A stretch of DNA of 64,000 nt from Sphingobacteriaceae bacterium (lineage in GTDB: Bacteria; Bacteroidota; Bacteroidia; Sphingobacteriales; Sphingobacteriaceae): the NCBI GenBank assembly GCA_947460875.1, contig CANHGR010000001.1, forward strand, positions 1-64,000, in the 5' to 3' direction. The position numbers and the translations under genes were made by a program. Below are positions 26,444 to 34,023 of this stretch, in pieces. Positions within the stretch are counted from its first letter, which is position 1; every line of letters begins with the position of its first letter. The notes below the pieces were generated by a model. It worked only from the letters and a program-made list of their open reading frames with translations. It was not told the DNA's origin and made no database searches.

Positions 26444-28276
26444 TTATTTCTGAGGGCTGATCCGATACATACCTCCGCCGTGACGCATAATTTCGGGAGC
26501 GAATTCAGTTGAAAATGTTCCAAGATCTTTTGCAGCCCACATATCTCTTATTTTAAAAGCCGGCGCTGTTAATCCCAAATCCTTTAATTGAACGGGTATT
26601 TTCATTGATACGGGTGGCGTAGGTCCGGTAGGATCTTCCTTAAATATAAGAAACTTCACAGTTGCACCGGTATTTTGTGCTACTGCCGCGTTGTCAAGAC
26701 CTGCAAGAGTTTTAAAACGTGTATATCCTTCTGGGATGTCAAATTCTATTATTGAATTGGGGTTTACGCCAAATCCCGTTAGGTATTCTTTGCCGTCGAC
26801 AATAAGTTTAGATCCGGTTGCACTGGTATTACGGCGCATTCCACCTCTGCCACCTCTTCTCTGGACAGGAGTCAAAACAAGAGAATCAGACCCTTTGTAT
26901 GCCACTGGACTAATCCAGTTTGCAAAATCCCAAGCAGAGCCATCGCCTCCATCTGTAACAGCCAGATATAATTTTTTAGTTCCACTAATATCAAGATCAA
27001 TGGATTTACTTTGACCGGGGGTACTTTTGTCAACTATGCCACTGTTCCAAAATGCTTTTTCTTCAAAAATCGGAGCTGGGTCAGCAGCATTGAAAACTGC
27101 GAGGTACTTGTCGCCTGTTTTTGGATCGTCTGCTGTCCAGGCAACAGCTCCGTTCAAATTAAAGAGTGGTCTATTGTTAGAGCTAGACTGATGTACACCC
27201 AAAACCTCTTTATTTTGAAGGAGCGAAAGCGAAAAAGGATCGGTATCAGGCAAGTGTCCGCCGAACATCATCGGCGAGCGAAATATAGACCATAGCGTCA
27301 TCATGGTTACAAGTTCATCTTTAGTAAAGGCCGACATTCGTTCCGGGCCTCTTTCTGCTCTTATGATGTGACCCATTGGTAGCATATCGCCGTCAGGCCA
27401 TGCACCCCCTCCGGATGCGATGTAAGGAGACCATCTTTTAAACACTTCGAAGTGCTCCTTTAATTGTGGCCAGTTATCCCAAAAATCGCCCACGGTACGC
27501 CACATGTTTGCATGTTCTTTTACATGGTTAACATGAGCTATCGGTGTTTCGCCCGGCGATGTGCTGAATACTATTTTCCTGCCCGACAAATCGATGGCCT
27601 TTCTGATCATTTCTACCTCGGCCTGATGGTATATCGGACTGGTAAGATCATCAACTTTGATAAAGTCGACTCCCCATGCTGCATACAATTTTAATATTGA
27701 GTTGTAATATTCTTGCGAGCCTTCTTTCCCGGCTACGATGCCGTACATATCTTTAAGCCAAGTGCATTGCTCTTTATCCGTGTAAATATCTTGAGCCTTT
27801 GCAGTACTCCCCAGAATCGGTAAGTTAGCTTTGACAGCCTCTACAGGGATTCCGCGCATAATATGAATGCCAAATTTTAATCCCTTGCTGTGAATATAAT
27901 CGGCAAGTGGTTTAAAGCCTTTTCCGTCGGCCGCTGATGGAAAGCGATTGACCGCAGGTATAAATCGGCCGTATTGATCCATTGAATAGAGAGGATCCTT
28001 TTGATTATAGCCGCCGGATTTATCATTGGCGACGAACCATCGAATGTCTACAACCACATACTCCCAACCAAACGATTTAAGATTAGCACTCATAAAGTCG
28101 GCGTTTGCTCGTACCTCAGATTCTACAACAGTTGGCCCAAAGCAGTCCCAACTATTCCACCCCATCGGTGGTGTTGGTGCCCATTTGAGAAACTCCTTAT
28201 CGCTGGATGTTATTTGTGCCTGCACCGAAATGCTCAGTAGTAGCAAGCTGCATATTATAATTTTCGATTGGTTCAT
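26444..28276 (-). CDS. GH27 family glycosidase (alpha-galactosidase-like) with NPCBM domain
   Basis: A 610-residue secreted glycoside hydrolase with a Sec signal peptide (cleavage after SVQA). The catalytic barrel has the clan-D motif APTPPMGWNSWDCFG, VVVDIRWF and WGVDFIKVDDL, whose first Asp is the predicted nucleophile. The C-terminal part (from about residue 490) resembles an NPCBM carbohydrate-binding module (SKLIVDGKEYLTGFGVN, GATVKFLIF), preceded by a short RRGGRGGMRR linker. Family members release terminal alpha-galactose or act on related sugars, so substrate is unproven. It stands alone; no SusC/SusD pair is nearby. Start ATG 28276 fits the signal peptide. Confidence 0.88.
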   Translation of the reverse strand: MNQSKIIICSLLLLSISVQAQITSSDKEFLKWAPTPPMGWNSWDCFGPTVVESEVRANADFMSANLKSFGWEYVVVDIRWFVANDKSGGYNQKDPLYSMDQYGRFIPAVNRFPSAADGKGFKPLADYIHSKGLKFGIHIMRGIPVEAVKANLPILGSTAKAQDIYTDKEQCTWLKDMYGIVAGKEGSQEYYNSILKLYAAWGVDFIKVDDLTSPIYHQAEVEMIRKAIDLSGRKIVFSTSPGETPIAHVNHVKEHANMWRTVGDFWDNWPQLKEHFEVFKRWSPYIASGGGAWPDGDMLPMGHIIRAERGPERMSAFTKDELVTMMTLWSIFRSPMMFGGHLPDTDPFSLSLLQNKEVLGVHQSSSNNRPLFNLNGAVAWTADDPKTGDKYLAVFNAADPAPIFEEKAFWNSGIVDKSTPGQSKSIDLDISGTKKLYLAVTDGGDGSAWDFANWISPVAYKGSDSLVLTPVQRRGGRGGMRRNTSATGSKLIVDGKEYLTGFGVNPNSIIEFDIPEGYTRFKTLAGLDNAAVAQNTGATVKFLIFKEDPTGPTPPVSMKIPVQLKDLGLTAPAFKIRDMWAAKDLGTFSTEFAPEIMRHGGGMYRISPQK

Positions 28277-28342
28277 GAATAGTCTGTTAACGCTTGGTTG
28301 AAATTAGCAAAAATTATATAGTCTCGAATAACAAAAGGGAGT

Positions 28343-28383
28343 AAAACAAAAAAGCACTCCCAAAGGAATGCTTTTTTGTTTTA
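28343..28383 (-). terminator. Strong terminator downstream of the YceI gene
   Basis: A long hairpin with a 12-base perfect outer stem rich in A/T, one C/A mismatch, a TCC/GGA inner stem and a CAAA loop. On the minus strand a T-run follows. It lies just downstream of the YceI stop and upstream of the glycosidase start, so it separates the two same-strand genes. Confidence 0.8.
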
Positions 28384-28394
28384 ATTGAGAATTC

Positions 28395-28976
28395 CTATTT
28401 CTTAGCTACCAGATTGATCGATAACTCAAATTCATCTTCAATGGCCTGGTTGCCGATGCTTGAGAAAAAAGAAGCTGATCTAAATTTTATGTCAAATTTA
28501 GTACGGTCAATTCTGATCCCTTTTGCAACCGCGGCAACAATACTTCCTTGTTTTTTGATTGTGGCCGGGAAAGTTACTGCATTGGTGATGCCTTTAATTG
28601 TAAGATTGCCTGTGATGTAAGCCTGATCCTTGCCTGCGGCAGCTACTTTAGTGATAATAAACCTCGAAGCACTATTCTTTGCGACACTAAAAAAATCATC
28701 AGATTTTAGGTGATCAAGTAGACGTTGGCTTGGTTCAGATAATGCTATTGAAGTCATGTCCATTGTAAATGAACCGCCTTTAAGTGTATTTCCTGCAAAA
28801 GTCAATGAGCCTTCGCGCAATTTTACTGTACCATCATGTTGTCCACCTATTTTTTTGGCAAGCCATTGAATGGATGATTTTTCGGTATCGACCGTGAACT
28901 TGTCGTCAGCGGCTTTAAATGTGAAAGCCAAAAGGCTTATGGAAGCTAGTAAGCTAAAAAGTGAGACTTTTTTCAT
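28395..28976 (-). CDS. YceI-family periplasmic protein
   Basis: A 193-residue secreted lipocalin-like protein of the YceI family, which binds isoprenoid-type lipids in characterised members. Seen: a signal peptide starting MKKVSLFSLLASISLL, then the family strand pattern FTVDTEKSSIQWLAKKIGGQHDGTV, LKGGSFTMDMTSI, LKSDDFFSV and ITGNLTIKGITNAV. ATG 28976 was chosen over an upstream in-frame start because it begins the signal peptide. It ends at a strong terminator. Function in this organism is unknown. Confidence 0.93.
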   Translation of the reverse strand: MKKVSLFSLLASISLLAFTFKAADDKFTVDTEKSSIQWLAKKIGGQHDGTVKLREGSLTFAGNTLKGGSFTMDMTSIALSEPSQRLLDHLKSDDFFSVAKNSASRFIITKVAAAGKDQAYITGNLTIKGITNAVTFPATIKKQGSIVAAVAKGIRIDRTKFDIKFRSASFFSSIGNQAIEDEFELSINLVAKK

Positions 28977-29114
28977 ACGCTTTATGACAGTCGTTGAAGT
29001 TAAAAGTTTAAACAACTGAATGTATTTTTGGCCGCCTCGGCGACAAAATGTACTGTGAACATCCAAAATATAGTTATGTTAGCCGTGTAGCGAATAATTT
29101 ACTATTTATTGGTT

Positions 29115-29693
29115 TTATTGCGCAAAAAGAGGGAACTCGGGTGCGCCTTCATTCGTCATTTCAACTTTATAGATAAACGCCGGCGGTAGGTTAAGAAGGC
29201 AGAAGTCTACCTTACAGTTCTTAAACAACCGTTCGATATTTTTATAGTCGGAAAGCGAATACTGGTATTGAATATAAGTGCCCGATTTAGTTAGTTTTGA
29301 GCGAATATCCCTGTAAACATTACTTTTGAAATCATCGCTTAGATTAGAAAGTGGGAGGCTTGATACTACAACGTCAAAAAATCCATCAGGTAAATTGTTC
29401 AGTTTAGAAACGCATTCTGATTTAATGATCAACCTTTTATCATTAATTCCTCGCAGTGTATGCACTAAATTTGCGTTATTCTCGTAGGAATAAAGGACAG
29501 AGTTATGCGACATTTCATTTAAAATTCCGCGAGTGATTGCACCGGTACCGGCACCTAACTCCAACACATTGATCTTTCTGCTGAAGTCAATCCCTTTTGT
29601 GATTTTTTTTGTTAAAAAGATACTGCTGGAAACGATACTCCCAACCTGCTTCATGTTTTTAACCGCTTCAAGCGTAATATTGGACTTTTTCAT
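29115..29693 (-). CDS. PmtA-like SAM-dependent methyltransferase
   Basis: A 192-residue class I methyltransferase with the SAM motif VLELGAGTGAITRGIL and the motif IV region VVVSSLPLSNLSDD. The latter matches the phospholipid N-methyltransferase (PmtA) and RsmA-like group. A role in methylating phosphatidylethanolamine or a related membrane lipid is possible; other small-molecule methylation cannot be excluded. ATG 29693 is preferred over a TTG nine bases upstream. Upstream lies a gene-free zone with several long palindromes, so its control may be unusual. Confidence 0.75.
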   Translation of the reverse strand: MKKSNITLEAVKNMKQVGSIVSSSIFLTKKITKGIDFSRKINVLELGAGTGAITRGILNEMSHNSVLYSYENNANLVHTLRGINDKRLIIKSECVSKLNNLPDGFFDVVVSSLPLSNLSDDFKSNVYRDIRSKLTKSGTYIQYQYSLSDYKNIERLFKNCKVDFCLLNLPPAFIYKVEMTNEGAPEFPLFAQ

Positions 29694-29894
29694 CTTTTGC
29701 AAACTCGTTATTTAAAGGCCCCTTTTGCTTGATGCTATTTAGATAAGCAAACAAGCAATATTGACCCTGATGCATAGGCCTTAAAAGCGTTTTAAAGATA
29801 CGCTTTTAATATAAAATGTGTAGGGTCTTTCAAATTTGATCAAGGTTTAACGAATTATAAAGGAACCTTAAAAAAATTACAAAGAAATTTCGGG

Positions 29895-29926
29895 TACTTA
29901 ACAATGTTATGTAACATTGTTAAGTA
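29895..29926. repeat. 32-base near-perfect palindrome
   Basis: TACTTAACAATGTTA (29895-29909) is followed by TG and then by its exact reverse complement (29912-29926). The 15-base arms are perfect. There is no U-tract. It might be a large operator or a recombinase site; the TGTTAA core of each arm is shared with XerD-type half sites, but the spacing is not that of a standard dif. Confidence 0.75.
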
Positions 29927-29990
29927 ATCTGCGTCTCTTACGACGATATCATTTTCTTCTCATACATTAAGATGGTAGAGGGTTTTACTA

Positions 29991-30027
29991 GCCTGTCGGT
30001 GTAGCAGCACCGGCAGGCATTTTTTTT
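29991..30027 (+). terminator. Intrinsic terminator with no annotated gene before it
   Basis: GCCTGTCGGTG (29991-30001) pairs with CACCGGCAGGC (30008-30018) with one G-T wobble and a six-base loop, followed by eight T. The orientation is plus strand, while both neighbouring coding sequences are on the minus strand. Confidence 0.75.
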
Positions 30028-30052
30028 GATCAAGGAGCTACGGAAAATAAAT

Positions 30053-30749
30053 CTAGTAGCCCTGTTTCTTTTCGCGAATTTCATAGATCTTCTTAACTAG
30101 AAGATTATATTTCTCATGATGAGTCAGCCGCGAATTATTGTCTTGGAACATCCAGCTGGCACGTAATATTGTTGAACGCGTAGACTGTAAGCCCAAGGTA
30201 GCAGAGATCCGGTTGGTCTCAAAGCTCTACGCTTTTAATCCAATAAAAATGTCGCCAACAACAGAAATAAACATCGCTCCGCTAACGAATTCACTCTTGT
30301 TAAGCGGAATTAAACGGTTAAGACGGTGCCGGACGGCTTCGGTGTCGATCAATAGTCTAGCGTTGTTCAACACGGTAGTGCTGTTTAAAGAGAAGCGGCC
30401 GCAGTCTGTTGGTTATTGTAAGTTGTTCCCAAGCATGATTTTCGGTTAAAGTCGGGCCGCTACTCAAATGTTTAGGATCATACGTACGATATCTACCCTC
30501 ACCTAAAAGCAAAATATAATTATGATTAAGAACATAAGTGATTCCGCCTTTAAAATCACCAACATAGAATTTTTGAAAGGCATCTGGTCGGTTTGAATCT
30601 GAGCTTCGGCAAAGCCTCCGAACAGGTGGCTGGTGCCACTAGAGAGAACAACTGCAACTATGGCCCCGGCTGCCTGGGTTGTTCGATTGCAAGAAAGCTG
30701 CTAATTAACAATGCAAAAGCAGGATAAAGCTAATTGCCAATTTGAACAT
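30053..30749 (-). pseudogene. Broken DUF2490-family outer-membrane protein gene
   Basis: Translating the minus strand in pieces gives a DUF2490-like protein in the correct order. An ATG at 30749 opens a signal-peptide-like MFKLAISFILLLH, broken by TAA at 30705-30707. A second frame then gives LFGGFAEAQIQTD. A third piece (30360-30602) contains NHAWEQLTITNRL and QHYRVEQR before TAG 30357-30359. A shifted frame resumes with RHRLNRLIPLNKSEF, hits an in-frame TAG at 30227-30229, and continues FETNRISATLGLQ to the natural TAG at 30053. The total of about 232 codons suits the family. Several independent lesions argue for a true pseudogene. Intact members are beta-barrel-like proteins of unknown role. 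Confidence 0.75.
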
Positions 30750-30880
30750 GAGAGAGCGTTCTTGAATACGTAATGTTAAACTAATAATTATTTTCTAAAA
30801 GAAGACGTAGACGTTCAAATTTCGGGGCAATTCTGTTTTCTTTTACCCAATCAATCTTTTTTATACTTTTACAATGTAAA

Positions 30881-30955
<75 letters not shown>

Positions 30956-30962
30956 CAAATAT

Positions 30963-31006
30963 AAATCCGTAAGTAATTGATTTACAATACCTTACGGATT
31001 TTTTAT
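30963..31006 (+). terminator. Terminator of tRNA-Ala
   Basis: An 11-base stem, AAATCCGTAAG (30963-30973) with CTTACGGATTT (30991-31001), with a 17-base loop and a T-run. It begins eight bases after the tRNA. Confidence 0.85.
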
Positions 31007-31218
31007 TACTCAGAGTAACAACATTTGTATTAACGTTCATGTAATCACTCGTCATTTTACATAATTCCTTCTTACTATCTTTGACACTTCGCTTGTCGTA
31101 TTATTGGACAATTTAGAAATTAAAAAAATAAATAGGTTTGACTCAACACGAAACTCCAGCTAGTGAAAAGTTCACTTTAGTTTGACGACGTACACTATTT
31201 ATAGAAAGCTCCAGCCAT

Positions 31219-31246
31219 AAAAAAGGCCCGTAATGCGCGGCTTTTT
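31219..31246. terminator. Hairpin downstream of the two small minus-strand genes
   Basis: AAAAAGCCG and CGGGCCTTTTTT (minus-strand reading) form a stem with a small bulge and A/T flanks on both sides. It lies about 40 bases after the 52-residue ORF stop and could end that transcript. Confidence 0.55.
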
Positions 31247-31283
31247 ATCCAGAATAGAACGTCTTTTTATAGTTAGATGTAAT

Positions 31284-31442
31284 TTATGCGAATATTCTGA
31301 CGCCGTTCAGGGCTTGTATTTTTTCTGATAGCTGCTGTTTGTGATATTTTATCGATTGCAGCTCTGCTTTTAGCGCTGTCAATAATTCTACATCAAACTT
31401 TCTGGTAATTTTGAACGTCGAGGTCTTTGTTTTAATTTTCAT
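31284..31442 (-). CDS. Small hypothetical protein (52 residues)
   Basis: An ATG-started frame of 52 residues, basic and predicted helical (VELLTALKAELQSIKYHKQQLSEKI), without signal peptide or membrane segment. It begins ten bases after the stop of the next small gene on the same strand and is followed by a terminator-like hairpin, so the pair looks like a small operon. The family is not recognised. A short coiled-coil or DNA/RNA-associated protein is possible but unproven. Confidence 0.5.
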   Translation of the reverse strand: MKIKTKTSTFKITRKFDVELLTALKAELQSIKYHKQQLSEKIQALNGVRIFA

Positions 31443-31452
31443 AACGTTGTTT

Positions 31453-31638
31453 TTAGTTGTGAATGTCGTTGTCAGTAAGATTTTCCTTTCCCCGTTCTGC
31501 TTCTTTTTTTTGACGTTTTAGCTGCTCTAGATCCCTTTTGTCTGTTGAACCTTCAGGGTTCAACGGATTTTCCCATGATTTTTCCGGCACTTCTGCATCG
31601 TCTTTCTCCAAAGATTTTTTCATATTGACAACAACCAT
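31453..31638 (-). CDS. Small hypothetical charged protein (61 residues)
   Basis: A 61-residue, strongly charged, low-complexity protein with the segments PEKSWENPLNPEGSTDKRDLEQLKRQ and a lysine/glutamate-rich tail. Similar short proteins of unknown role are common in Sphingobacteriaceae. ATG 31638 is preceded by AAAAAAG, and an internal ATG at 31623 is an alternative. It is the first gene of a two-gene unit with the 52-residue ORF. Confidence 0.5.
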   Translation of the reverse strand: MVVVNMKKSLEKDDAEVPEKSWENPLNPEGSTDKRDLEQLKRQKKEAERGKENLTDNDIHN

Positions 31639-31899
31639 CTTTTTTAATTTGAATTATTTTACATCCCAATATTGTGCCAAGTTTAATGGAGTTGCTTTAT
31701 AATGGAGTTATCGTTCAAAATTCATTAATGACCTTACTCGCCACTGATAAAGCCTTAATAATCTGTATATTTTTCTCAACACTGATATGTGATTTGTCTA
31801 TATGACGATACAGCCAAAGATTTACCAGGCCCTTTTTAAGTAGTTCAGAGATGTGTTTAAATGTTGATATCTAAATGGGAGGTCGAACTTGCATTTTTT
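31639..31899. other. Intergenic stretch upstream of parE with possible gene fragment
   Basis: No complete gene. On the minus strand a frame is open from 31870 to TGA 31715-31717 with no start codon. It reads protein-like (SELLKKGLVNLWLYRHIDK, QIIKALSVASKVINEF). It may be the 3' remnant of a lost gene. The family is not recognised. Confidence 0.3.
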
Positions 31900-31907
31900 T
31901 AGATTTG
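31900..31907 (+). promoter_or_regulatory. Candidate -7 box for parE
   Basis: TAGATTTG matches TAnnTTTG exactly, 31 bases before the parE ATG. The nearest TTG (31889-31891) is too close to be a normal -33 element. Confidence 0.45.
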
Positions 31908-31938
31908 TATGGGATGATTTCTAAATATTTTATCGCAG

Positions 31939-33819
31939 ATGGCAGAAAACAGTAATTATAGTGAAGAAAGTATCCGATCCTTAGACTGGAAAGAACACAT
32001 TCGCCTTCGTCCGGGGATGTATATCGGCAAGCTTGGTGACGGCTCTGCTTATGATGACGGAATATATGTTCTGATAAAAGAAATAATTGATAATTCAATC
32101 GATGAGTTTGTGATGGGTACCGGACGTACCATTGAAATCACCATGAGCGATTATAAAGTTTCAGTTCGCGACTATGGAAGAGGTATCCCCTTAGGAAAAG
32201 TAATTGATTGTGTATCAAAGATAAATACTGGTGGAAAGTACGATAGCGGCGCTTTCCAGAAATCTGTCGGACTTAACGGTGTGGGTACGAAGGCTGTTAA
32301 TGCCTTATCTTCTAACTTTATCGTGCAATCCTATCGGGATGGAAAAACAAAGATTGCCGAGTTTTCTAAAGGCGAACTGATTAAAGATGAGCCCGAAAAA
32401 GAAACAACCCAGCGTAATGGAACGCTAACCAACTTTGTTCCTGACGACACTATTTTCAGGCATTACCATTTTATCCCTGAATTTGTCGAAAATATGATTT
32501 GGAATTACGTGTTCCTTAATTCAGGATTAACTATCAGCTTTAACGGACAAAAATTCTTTTCAGAACGGGGCTTGTATGATCTTCTGGTAAGAAATTCTGA
32601 TACTGAAACCAGCCGTTATCCAATCATTCACTTAAAGGGGGATGATATTGAACTGGCAATGACCCACGGTCAGCAATATGGAGAAGAATATTATTCGTTC
32701 GTTAACGGTCAGCATACTACGCAAGGTGGCACGCATCAGGCAGCATTCCGTGAAGCCGTTGTTAAAACGATCCGTGAGTTTTATAAAAGGGAGTTCGATG
32801 CATCCGATGTTAGAGCGTCAATTGTTTCTGCAATTTCTATCAGAGTACAAGAGCCAGTCTTTGAATCTCAAACAAAAACCAAGCTAGGCTCACAGAATAT
32901 AGGCCCTGAAGGGCCGTCTGTCCGCACTTTTATACATGATTTTATAAAGAAAGAACTCGACGATTATCTTCATAAACATCCTGAAACGGCTGATGCGCTT
33001 TTAAAGCGAATCCTGCAATCTGAGAGAGAACGCAAAGATATTGCCGGAATAAAGAAGTTAGCAAACGAGCGTGCTAAAAAGGCATCTCTACATAATCGCA
33101 AGCTGCGCGATTGCAAACTGCATTTTGAAGATACCCATGAACGAAGGCAAGATACTACACTGATTATAACAGAAGGTGACTCGGCCAGCGGATCTATCAC
33201 AAAATCGCGGGATGTAATGACCCAGGCAGTTTTCAGCCTGAAAGGAAAACCCCTCAATTGCTATGGACTAACCAAAAAAGTAGTGTATGAAAATGAAGAA
33301 TTTAACTTGCTTCAGCATGCTTTAAATATTGAAGACGGAATGGAAGGGCTCCGTTATAATAATATAGTATTTGCCACTGATGCGGATGTTGATGGCATGC
33401 ACATCCGTCTGCTGCTGATGACATTTTTTCTGCAATTTTTTCCCGACCTGGTAAAAGCGGGACATGTTTCAATACTCCAAACACCTTTGTTCCGTGTAAG
33501 GAATAAGAAAGAAACGATCTATTGTTACAGTGAGGAGGAAAAGAGAAATGCCGTTAATAAGCTGGGTAGCAAACCTGAGATCACTCGATTCAAAGGGCTC
33601 GGCGAAATATCGCCGGACGAGTTTGGTTTATTTATCGGGAAGGATATTCGACTTGATCCCGTAATTATGTCTAAAGATCAAACCATCAAAAGTCTTCTCG
33701 AATATTATATGGGAAAGAATACTCCCGAAAGACAGCAGCATATCATTCAAAACCTTAGAATAGAATTAGATACTTTAGAAACCGTAGAAGAAGAAATTTC
33801 TCTTGCCGAAGCGGGATAA
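31939..33819 (+). CDS. parE: DNA topoisomerase IV subunit B
   Basis: A 626-residue type IIA topoisomerase ATPase subunit. The GHKL domain shows [21 protein letters not shown] and [12 protein letters not shown]. The TOPRIM domain has [10 protein letters not shown] and [16 protein letters not shown] parC gene follows after about 200 bases, so the pair is topoisomerase IV and not gyrase. It decatenates daughter chromosomes. Length is normal and no insertion is seen. Confidence 0.95.
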   Translation: MAENSNYSEESIRSLDWKEHIRLRPGMYIGKLGDGSAYDDGIYVLIKEIIDNSIDEFVMGTGRTIEITMSDYKVSVRDYGRGIPLGKVIDCVSKINTGGKYDSGAFQKSVGLNGVGTKAVNALSSNFIVQSYRDGKTKIAEFSKGELIKDEPEKETTQRNGTLTNFVPDDTIFRHYHFIPEFVENMIWNYVFLNSGLTISFNGQKFFSERGLYDLLVRNSDTETSRYPIIHLKGDDIELAMTHGQQYGEEYYSFVNGQHTTQGGTHQAAFREAVVKTIREFYKREFDASDVRASIVSAISIRVQEPVFESQTKTKLGSQNIGPEGPSVRTFIHDFIKKELDDYLHKHPETADALLKRILQSERERKDIAGIKKLANERAKKASLHNRKLRDCKLHFEDTHERRQDTTLIITEGDSASGSITKSRDVMTQAVFSLKGKPLNCYGLTKKVVYENEEFNLLQHALNIEDGMEGLRYNNIVFATDADVDGMHIRLLLMTFFLQFFPDLVKAGHVSILQTPLFRVRNKKETIYCYSEEEKRNAVNKLGSKPEITRFKGLGEISPDEFGLFIGKDIRLDPVIMSKDQTIKSLLEYYMGKNTPERQQHIIQNLRIELDTLETVEEEISLAEAG

Positions 33820-33985
33820 AGGGAGCGCTCAATTGCTAAATACGGTGAACGCTTAAATTTTCATAATGAGCTTTTCGAAGTGTTTCACTTGCCTTATGAA
33901 TTGATAGTCCTTCGTTGAAATTTCATCAGACTTCATAAATACCGTTCTGTTCAAAACTTCTGTTCAACAATTTTTTTCTATCTCT

Positions 33986-33993
33986 TATATTTA
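33986..33993 (+). promoter_or_regulatory. Possible -7 box before parC
   Basis: TATATTTA matches TAnnTTTG except at the last base. It lies 30 bases before the parC ATG in the 204-base parE-parC gap, which otherwise shows nothing. Confidence 0.25.
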
Positions 33994-34023
33994 CTGCAAT
34001 AAAAAAGGACAGGTAAAAATAGA

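Larger units (their letters stand above)
29694..30052. other. Gene-free stretch with three palindromic structures
   Basis: No open frame of protein character was found. The stretch has a perfect ten-base-arm hairpin (29781-29790 with 29800-29809), a 32-base palindrome (29895-29926) and a plus-strand intrinsic terminator (29991-30027) without an annotated plus-strand gene before it. A small RNA on the plus strand is a reasonable explanation, but no convincing TAnnTTTG box was located upstream. Confidence 0.45.

Noticed and set aside
29895-29926. Naming the palindrome a chromosome dimer resolution (dif) site
   Set aside because: Arms and spacing differ from the 11-6-11 dif layout, and chromosome position is unknown.
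30138-30449. 103-codon plus-strand frame across the DUF2490 region
   Set aside because: The minus-strand pieces give DUF2490-type sequence in order. The plus frame has no recognisable features.
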